Positions 1 to 64,000 of a DNA stretch of 64,000 bases are shown here, piece by piece. Made by a program: the position numbers and the translations under genes. The notes below the pieces were generated by a model. That model was not told the DNA's origin. It saw only the letters and a list, made by a program, of their open reading frames with translations, and did not search any database. Numbering within the stretch: position 1 is the stretch's first letter; every line of letters starts with the position of its first letter. The stretch lies in NCBI GenBank assembly GCA_024760905.1, contig CM045735.1, forward strand, positions 8,606,661-8,670,660, read 5' to 3'. This DNA comes from Plotosus lineatus. Taxonomy: Eukaryota; Chordata; Actinopteri; Siluriformes; Plotosidae.

Positions 1-706
1 TTTAAACTGTCTGGAGGAAACTCAAGACAGTCCCAGCTGACTTTCGCGGTAACTAATGGGAACAATACTGAAGCTCGTTGAGAGGAAAAAAAGTACAAAT
101 GATATCAGGAGAAAGAACTCAACGGCTAATATTAATCCTCACAAAGAAGGGCCAAATGTTCGGCTCTTGAAAAGCATTCTAAAGGTTTTCGGAGTCTGTA
201 AACCTGCATCAGAAGCCTATGAGAACTTTGTATTCTTATTGCAGGCAAGGACGCAGACGGCCACTGAAGGACTCACTGTCCTTTTTTCTTTTTTTTTTAA
301 ACTTGGGGAGATTCCGTGTCCACTCTGCCTGCCAAAATGCTTCAACTCCATCACTCCACTAGGAGAAAAACTCCACAAGCAACCAGGCACTGAACTACAT
401 TATCTTCAGCGCCAGTGTTCAGGAGCCATTTCCACAAGGTAACCGAGAACATCTGGTTCAGATGTTGTTACTATTTTCACTAAGGCGTTTTCTTCCTTAT
501 CCCAAACCAGCTCATTTTGTCAGAGCTCGCTTAATGTTATATGCAGCTTCAATTTTTGCTGAAAATATTCCAAATGTGACACCCCCACCAAAAAAAAAAA
601 AAAAAAAATCTTGTTTTCCTTTTCTTCATCCCCTATTTTTTATTTTTTTTACCACAAAAAACTTAACCACAGTGAAACCGAACCAGCGCCAGTATCCCGT
701 ACTCAC
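1..706 (-). other. Partial intron 16 of mark2
   Basis: Starts with the GTGAGT donor of exon 16. I looked here for the next MARK2 exons (NLNEPESK-type linker, KA1 domain) on the minus strand and found none. It contains an A-run at 591-608 and no recognisable element. Confidence 0.7.
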
Positions 707-56733
<56,027 letters not shown>

Positions 56734-57965
56734 CGTCAATCTTCGATTTATTTACGAGTTCACGGCTCTAAAAAATTCAACCAAAAGTGACATCGGTGTT
56801 GTTTTCTGTCCGAAGTCCACTGCCAGATCAGCTAACTTTAGCGAGCTTTACACAGAAAGCCTGGAAATCCGGGGCTAGTCAAGACATAATTAGTTTGTTT
56901 TCCCTGCTCATGAAGTTCCCTTTCCCCTAAAAAAAAAAAAAAATAGAGGATTACTAGTTTGTCTTCTTTCTTCTATTACAAGTGATGTTTGCTAGCTAGT
57001 GACCATAAACAACTGCAGCAGGCTAACCAAGACCTCAACCTTCTGGTTAGCAAACCTGCTAATGTTCTTTTTTTTTCCAGAAGTACCGTTAAGATGAACT
57101 CGATATTGGAATTGATGGATAACTGTTAAAATAAAACAGCTCGGCAAGCCTAATGACAATTAGAAATGATAACTATATTGGGGAAAGAAAAAAAAAAGAC
57201 TGAAACTCGGTTTCAGGTTAGGCCAGAAAATCCAGTAGGTCCTTGCTGTTCAGATGAAATAGAGGAATATGTTAGCATGAGGTGAGCATGTACAATCTGA
57301 ATTTCAGATAAAGCCAAGAAGGTCAAGAAAAAACTGCAAAAAAAAAAAGTTCTGAGGCGGTGGAAAGTCAGTCAGCTAGGTCGCTAACAGGCTAGCTGGC
57401 GAAGTCGTCTACACAGACCTAACCGACTAGCCGATGCTCACATCCGCGAAGATGTTTGAAGAAAAAAAAATCCGTATTATTATCATTCTACATTTACTTC
57501 CCCCGAGGACGTATGATTCCTGGCAACCCGGTTTGTTAGGCTCAGTTCCGTTTGGCTAATAACAATAATAATCACCGAGCAAAAGCGTCACACCGATGTC
57601 TTGACTGGTGCTGCAGCTCCCTCTGCGTTGCCTACAATTCATATTACATGCACCAGTTGCTAACCAACATTAGCTGACTGACTGACTGGGCTTCAAAGCC
57701 CTTCCTGACGCTCCAGGCGGATCCGTTTCAATCGTTACTCAGTGGAATTCACGAAAATCGTAGCATTATAAATGTAAAAAAAAACCGATTAAGTGCTGAG
57801 CGGTCAACTGCAGTGCCTGGACGCAACTCCTCTGTTTGTCCTCAACACCACAACGTGAATCCAATCCAGTTTTGGTCACGTCAAGCCTTCGACTTCCGCC
57901 TGCAGGTGGCGCTCAGCAGTAACACACGCGCTCCTCGCCCTGAGGTAACACAGCGCCATCTTGTG
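56734..57965 (-). promoter_or_regulatory. Possible mark2 5' UTR and promoter
   Basis: Upstream of the start codon. On the minus strand it carries CAAGATGGCGCTG (YY1-type, 57951-57963), CGGAAGT (ETS-type, 57892-57898) and TGACGTGA (CRE-like, 57876-57883) within 90 bp, as in TATA-less broad promoters. The transcription start and any 5' UTR intron cannot be read from sequence. A divergent promoter for another gene is possible. Confidence 0.4.
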
Positions 57966-58192
57966 TAACTAACCGAGTCAACTAGCGACTACGATTAATA
58001 TTAATGATAATAAAAGAAAAGACATACAAAACATATGAATTAAATATGCTTAAATCTGTTTCCTACTCTACACACGACATTATGTGACATTGGGAGCCAA
58101 AAAGTATCAAGAAATGATTCAAATGGTCAAAATGGCAGCTAATCTCACGTTAGCCTGAACTTGGATTTAACATGTAATAAGCTAACATCCTT

Positions 58193-58352
<160 letters not shown>

Positions 58353-58354
58353 AA

Positions 58355-58706
58355 GGGGCAGTGGTGGTCTAGTGGTATAGGGCACTGGATCGCTGATCCA
58401 AAGGTTGGGGGTTCGAGTCCTACTCTCCACAAGGTTGTCACTGTTCCCCCCAGTGCGGCTAACTGGATTATCAAAGGCGGGCCATGTCTCTCACTGTCTA
58501 TGGTGAGAGGCATGTAAAAGAACCATTGCGGACTTTCGTAAAGAGTAGCTGCAAAGCCATCAGTGTGTTTCTGTCCCTTGCTAAAAGGGTTGTGACAGGA
58601 GGGGCATCCGACGTAAAAAAAAACAATGCCAAATCAAACGTGCGAATCAGATGACTCGCTGTGGTGACTCCCGAGTAAAAGGGAAAAAGCCGAAAGGAAG
58701 ACAGAC
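58355..58706 (+). repeat. SINE-A inserted in a (TA)n tract
   Basis: Full-length copy with (TA)n on both sides, so the target duplication is within the microsatellite. Confidence 0.9.
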
Positions 58707-58707
58707 A

Positions 58708-58741
<34 letters not shown>

Positions 58742-58988
58742 GACAGATAGATAGATATAGTGCCAAGTTTATTTTATATATTTTGGCAATATTATGGCCT
58801 GAGCAACGAAAAATGGAATAGGACTCCGGTTCTATTTTGTGTGTTTCCAGAACCAGGGCCATGAGGAACAGGGACAGCCGGGCCACTGCATTTTGTACTG
58901 CTAAAGGTGAAATTCTTGGATTAATGGAAGACAGATGAAAGTGAAAGTGTTTCATTCTCTTCTTTTTATTAAAACATCATCTGTTATC

Positions 58989-59023
58989 AGGGCAGTGGTA
59001 ACCCAGTGGCAAGGTGCCGGATC

Positions 59024-59026
<3 letters not shown>
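58989..59026 (+). repeat. SINE-A head fragment
   Basis: 'gggcagtggtaacccagtgg' followed by (TA)n at 59027-59086. Confidence 0.6.
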
Positions 59027-59089
<63 letters not shown>

Positions 59090-59336
59090 TTTCTGAGTAG
59101 ATCCTTCCGTAAGAGAGTGCTCAATACTTTTTGGTAGAGCAAATAACAATAAAAATAAAAGGACAGCACAAAGACTTTCTATTGAAACTCCATTTATCAC
59201 TACAGATCTGTTTCGAGTGGTAGTGAAAGCATCCTCTCTCTTCAGGTGATTATAGAAGAATATAGAAGAATCTTGTATATTCTTATATATACATATATAT
59301 ATGTATATATATGATTCTGGTCCCTATATGGTCTTC

Positions 59337-59464
<128 letters not shown>

Positions 59465-59529
59465 TACCTTCCCGGTATTTTTTTTAACTGGTCCCCATTT
59501 ATACTGATACATCATTTCAGTATATACAT

Positions 59530-59654
59530 AGATATTCATTCATTTTCGGTTCCGCTTAACCCTAATTTGGGTCACGGGGAGGCTGGCACCCATCTTAGCC
59601 AACTCTGGGCGACGGCAGGGTACACCCTGCACAGCTCACAAGGCCATTTCAGGA

Positions 59655-59657
<3 letters not shown>
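59530..59657 (-). repeat. L2-type tail fragment, truncated by (TA)n
   Basis: 'ttcattcattttcggttccg' to 'gacggcagggtacaccctgc', same block as 54500-54620. (TA)n follows at 59658-59742. Confidence 0.7.
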
Positions 59658-59744
<87 letters not shown>

Positions 59745-59954
59745 TAACTGTAAAACCTGGGCTGTACGGTAACATCTGTATGATATTTCACCGATAAAAG
59801 AGACAGCATTCTCTCCATCCCTGTTTAATGCACTAAAAGTATGTGTAATTTTCAGGCTAAATGCTAATTAGCTTATTAAACTACGTACTTTGAAATGCAT
59901 CATTTTGGATCTATCAGATCAGTCAGTGCATACACTCTGGACTGGACATGCATT

Positions 59955-60225
59955 CACTAAGCAGTTCTTGAGGAACATCTGTACACCTACACAATCATAC
60001 ACTTATCTAATCAGCAAAAGTCAGCATAAAAACATGAGACTGGGTAGTCTCTCTGAATCATCAACTGAGCATCAACTATACAGCTGTGGTGAGCAGAAAA
60101 CCACTCCAGAATGCACAGGATTGGCTCCTGGTACAAGAACAACAACAAAAGAAAGCTACAGTGACACAAATTAGCATCACCACCAGACTATTGCTGTGAA
60201 TCACCATGACTACATCTCAGAAATA
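59955..60225 (+). mobile_element. Possible Tc1-like remnant
   Basis: 'acacttatctaatcagc' and 'ggtgagcagaaaaccactcc agaatgcaca' resemble parts of fish Tc1 elements in the right order. Degraded; low certainty. Confidence 0.35.
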
Positions 60226-60394
60226 CATTCAAGCCAGTATCAGAAGTATGCGTGTACAGTATATTATAAATGAAAAGTGTAGGAGATACAGTACTGTTTT
60301 CAGGGGTAGTCCGCATCCACTGCCTCCACAGACACTTCTTGTTAAGACTCTAGCAGTCCCTGTTTTTCATAGATTTATTTTATATTTATTTTGA

Positions 60395-60650
60395 ATCTCT
60401 TTTCGCATGCAGAAGGTCTTGGGCTTGAGTCTCGGGAAATTTTTGTGTGTAGTTGCATTGTTCTCCCCATGCTTAAGTGAGTTTCCTCCATGTATTCCAG
60501 TTTCCTCCCACAGCCCAAAGACATGTACTTTTCGTTAATTGGCTTGTGTGTGGATGTTGGACCTGAAATGGTCAGAGTGTAAGCCACTTCTCTCAGTGTC
60601 AGCTGAGATAGGCCCCAGCCTCCCTACAACCCTTATAGGACAGTGACCCT
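60395..60650 (+). repeat. SINE-E, 5'-truncated
   Basis: 'gttctccccatgcttaagtg', 'ctcccacagcccaaagacat' and tail 'ctgagataggccccagcctc'. Confidence 0.75.
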
Positions 60651-60661
60651 TTTAGGATAAG

Positions 60662-60812
60662 GGGCGATAATGGCTTCGTGGTTCATGTGATGGGTTATTA
60701 ATCTGAAGTTCTGCAGTTCAATACCCACTGTCACCACTGTTGGGCCCTTGAGCAAGGCCCTCAACCCTCAATGACTCAAATAAGAGCGTCCGCCAAATGC
60801 TGTAAATGTAGT
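60662..60812 (+). repeat. V-SINE-like element
   Basis: 'gggcccttgagcaaggccct' and the tail 'gcgtccgccaaatgctgtaa'. Confidence 0.8.
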
Positions 60813-61599
60813 GATTCAGTAAACGAGTGAATGAGTAAGAGATCGTCTCTTTCAGCTTTCTTAGTTGGTGTTTCAGTGAGATGAGCAAAACTGTTCGGCA
60901 TATGAAATAGCCATGAGAGGCGCTCCCATTGGATGCTTCAGTGTTATCTCTTGCCTATGAGGTTATTCTGCCGAGTCATCACTTATTCCACCCACCATCA
61001 GGGCTCTAATGCTGAAATTTTGTGATCGATGTCTTCACCCAAGGCTTACAGAAACTGTGCTGCTGTCATTCACTCTTTCTGGCATGAGGATGAGAACATG
61101 CTGCAATCATCTCGTTAAAAGTGCTAAATAATATACACTGATTGCAAAATAAAACTATGACTAATGAAGAGGGAAAATGACTAACATCCTGCACTGGACA
61201 CAATGATCAAGCTGAATGTTTAATGTTCAACCTTATTATTATAGATAAAGCTGATATGAATGGCAGTTGTTTGCAATCATTAGACAAAAGGAAAAATCTC
61301 CTTTTTATAAAATAATAATGCAACAGAAGAGGAAGGATTTTTGTGTTTGTTAGCAGGACACATAAACAGCTATGAGTTTTGGATTTTTATGAAATTTCTA
61401 CATGATGAGAGGCTTTGGACAGACTTTGGAAATGGTATATATACTGGATTCTGAAACTGGGATTTAAAAAAAAATACTTCTTTAACACTAAAATAGGACA
61501 ATTTGTTTGAAAATGTCTCACAGCAGGCCCAGTAGGGGGTGCTGTGTACTTTCAGTTATTTTCTTTTTAACTGGGCAGAGGTTTGTGCTCTCAGAGTAG

Positions 61600-61662
<63 letters not shown>
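61600..61662 (+). repeat. (TTA)n microsatellite
   Basis: About 20 TTA units. Confidence 0.95.
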
Positions 61663-61749
61663 GTGTACTTTATCATATATCAGGCTTATTAAAGTTGTCT
61701 CCATTGTGCAAGCTGTGGCTTTAATTAACACTAACTATGCATTGTATTG

Positions 61750-62082
61750 GTGTGGTGTTTGCCCAGTGGTGGGATGCTGGATTACTGATCCCAAAGGTTG
61801 GGGGTTCAAGCCCCACTGTCACCGGGTTGTCATTGCTGTACCCATGTGTACCTAACTGGATTATGAAAGGCCAACTATGTCTTTCAGTGTCTACGATGAG
61901 AGGAATGTAAAAGAACCATCGCAGTTGCTCATAAAGAGTACGTAGTTGCATTGCTGTCAGCATATTTTTGGCCTGGCAAGTTGTCCTGGGTGTACTCTGC
62001 CCTCACCCAAAGTCGACTGAGATGGGCGCCAGCCTCTCCACAACCTTAAATAGGAGTAAGCGGTTCAGAAAATGAACGATGA
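61750..62082 (+). repeat. SINE-A head with L2-type tail, flanked by 13-bp duplication
   Basis: Head and body of SINE-A ('ccaaaggttgggggttcaag') with the tail 'gatgggcgccagcctctcca'. atgcattgtattg occurs at 61737-61749 and 62083-62095. Confidence 0.85.
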
Positions 62083-62407
62083 ATGCATTGTATTGCTGAA
62101 CAGAATTCAGGACCTTATTTATAATGCTTCTGTATGCTATATAAGGCTGTGCTTTTATTTTATTATTATTTTTTATTTTATTTTAAGGCTTTTATTATGT
62201 GATTAATGTGATAACAATAAATGATAATCATTAAATGACACAATAGGATTTCATTGGATGCTTCTGCATTAGATGATTGAAGTGGTACAAATCCGATTTC
62301 GATCATTCAATCAATTTCCATTTGTTTTGTTTGCCATTGGACCAGAGTGATGTCATCTACTGAGAAACCCCGCCTTCGTCCGCACGCATGCACAGTCATA
62401 CCCCACA

Positions 62408-62553
62408 ACACACACACACACACACACACAAAGAGAGAGAAGCCATACATCCACACATAAAGAGAGTAGACCCCCATACACACACACACACACACACACA
62501 CACAGGGAGAGACAGACAGACAGACGCGCGCGCGCACGCACGCACGCACGCAC
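62408..62553 (+). repeat. (CA)n/(GA)n/(GCAC)n microsatellite cluster
   Basis: (CA)n at 62408-62430 and 62478-62504, GACAGACA, then CGCGCG and GCAC units. Confidence 0.9.
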
Positions 62554-62599
62554 AAGACGCGCGTCTCCAGTGAAATTGTGCTGTGAGCGCTCACACAAT

Positions 62600-64000
62600 C
62601 GACCGCGGTGACTGCATGGGTTTTATGCTGTGTTTAAATAGGGCTGCCCTGCATGACCGGACTGTAAATGAGAGATCTGAATAATTCTGTATCTAATGCG
62701 CTGAGGTTTTAGATCATTATAAAGCATGCATATTTTTGACGTGTGTATGAAAGCGTGCGTGCATCGAGCGGAATTATCGCACAAGCTCGAGCGTCAGTAA
62801 GAAATAATGCCAATACAGCGGACGTAGGCTACCAGTAACGTAAGTATATATATTTTAAATAAATAAATATATATGTATATGATTGCTTCTGTTATTTCTA
62901 TTCATGCATGAATGAGCCAAGAAAAACGCAGTGGCTCCATATTCAATAAACCGAAAGAATTGATAGCATATGATTAAATAGTTATGATATTTCTTTGACA
63001 TTCAAGCTTTTACAGGTCCACATTGCCAGCCTATAATTATTGTTTATCTCAGAGATTCAACTCACCTCACCAGATCACATCATATCATCATCCCTCTCGC
63101 AAAGAAGCGCATAGGCGCACAGCTGGAATAGCCTCCTCACAGCCCAGCTCGGACAATTCCTGCAACATCTTGAGGTCGAATAGACTATTCCTAATAACCA
63201 GAACAGGAAAGAGGTGTACTGCTACTGTATGCATCACAGCATGTACTTGTATGTGAGAGCATGGCCTAACCAGTCATTCTGGTTTACTGCAGTCCAGATG
63301 ATCCATCTTTAATGGGTTTGAGTCCAATCAATTAATATCTTTGATTAGGACATGGACTAACTGTGAGAAAAAAAACACATGGTTGGCTTGTTCGGAAGGG
63401 CATGGCAGGTTTTGGAGGACAGTTAGAGTAGTTCCAGGGACAAAGGATCAGGTCAAGCACAAAGATGTGAGAGAGAGAGAAAGAGAGAGAGAGAGAGACC
63501 TAATGCAGCTGGTTATCCAGAGTGTGTGTACTGATGGGTGACGGTGCGCAAAATGATTTAATTCTCGAGTTTCCAGTTCATTTATCATCATCACATTACT
63601 GCGCATGTTATCTGGACATGTGTGTCTATGGAAGAGTAAGCAGGAACAAAGGCAGACAATCAAACAGGATGATGTGTAACATGCTGTTATGGCATCTGAG
63701 GAAGTGGACGAGCATGGATGCTGAGTAGGCCTGAGACTGACGCAGACTTTCTATGAACGCTTTAAGCTTAATGTTAAAAAGACTGAAGTTACTGTGAGTC
63801 TACATAGCAGAGAACACGAGATTGTAAATGATAACAATAATGATGATGATAATAAATTAAGTGGTACTGTATTCTGGACTGAATTGCAGTTGCTTCCTGT
63901 ATTTTTCTGACTTTATATTTTTCAATAAGTCGATAGGTCAATAAGTTTTTCTTTATTTGTTACGAACGAATGTTGAAAAATCATGTTGCATTACTTTGAC
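62600..64000. other. Upstream flank, nothing recognised
   Basis: (GA)n at 63466-63497. No exon of a neighbouring gene could be supported on either strand. Confidence 0.5.

Noticed and set aside
63023..63256. Possible exon of a neighbouring gene
   Set aside because: No family similarity that I recognise and no convincing splice sites.

Overview
The window is intronic DNA of a teleost fish. The evidence is a split, vertebrate-type protein kinase gene with GT-AG introns, dense AC, GA, TA and GACA microsatellites, several tRNA-derived SINE families, RTE/L2-like LINE pieces, and many Tc1/mariner, pogo/Tigger and hAT fragments. V-SINE-like copies lean towards an ostariophysan fish (for example catfish or characin), but this is weak. 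There is nothing prokaryotic, and no CRISPR, operon or cellular RNA gene.

One host gene fills almost the whole window on the minus strand: a MARK2 (Par-1b, microtubule affinity-regulating kinase 2) orthologue. I rebuilt 16 coding exons by splice sites, phase and similarity to MARK2 as I know it. From 5' to 3' they run from the start codon at 56731-56733 to the end of the 16th exon at 707, and encode 617 complete codons plus 2 nt. The model covers a divergent N-terminus, the full kinase domain (about residues 50-300), the UBA domain (about 327-362) and the long Ser/Thr-rich spacer including the aPKC-site motif (Thr567). The C-terminal KA1 domain, stop codon and 3' UTR lie left of base 1. Intron 1 (23949-56682) is 32.7 kb. 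Intron 15 (968-3749) has a GC-AG boundary that is forced by reading phase.

Layout: 1-706 partial intron 16; 707-3893 exons 16-15; 3894-11027 intron 14, filled with nested transposons; 11028-14920 exons 14-8; 16257-16551 exons 7-6; 16552-22066 intron 5 with Tc1, SINE, LINE and pogo remnants; 22067-23948 exons 5-2; 23949-56682 giant intron 1 with nested MITEs, SINEs, an inverted LINE structure and microsatellites; 56683-56733 coding exon 1; about 56734-57965 possible 5' UTR and promoter with CRE-, ETS- and YY1-like motifs; 58000-64000 upstream flank, only repeats and unassigned DNA.

I found no credible novel gene system. The most informative observations concern splicing (GC-AG intron, triple NAG acceptor, symmetric cassette exon) and genome dynamics: SINEs with intact target-site duplications, one SINE head joined to two different LINE-type tails, a MITE inserted into its own family at a TA, a foldback made of two LINE 5' ends around a 20-bp tandem array, and a perfect 42-bp inverted duplication at a repeat junction.
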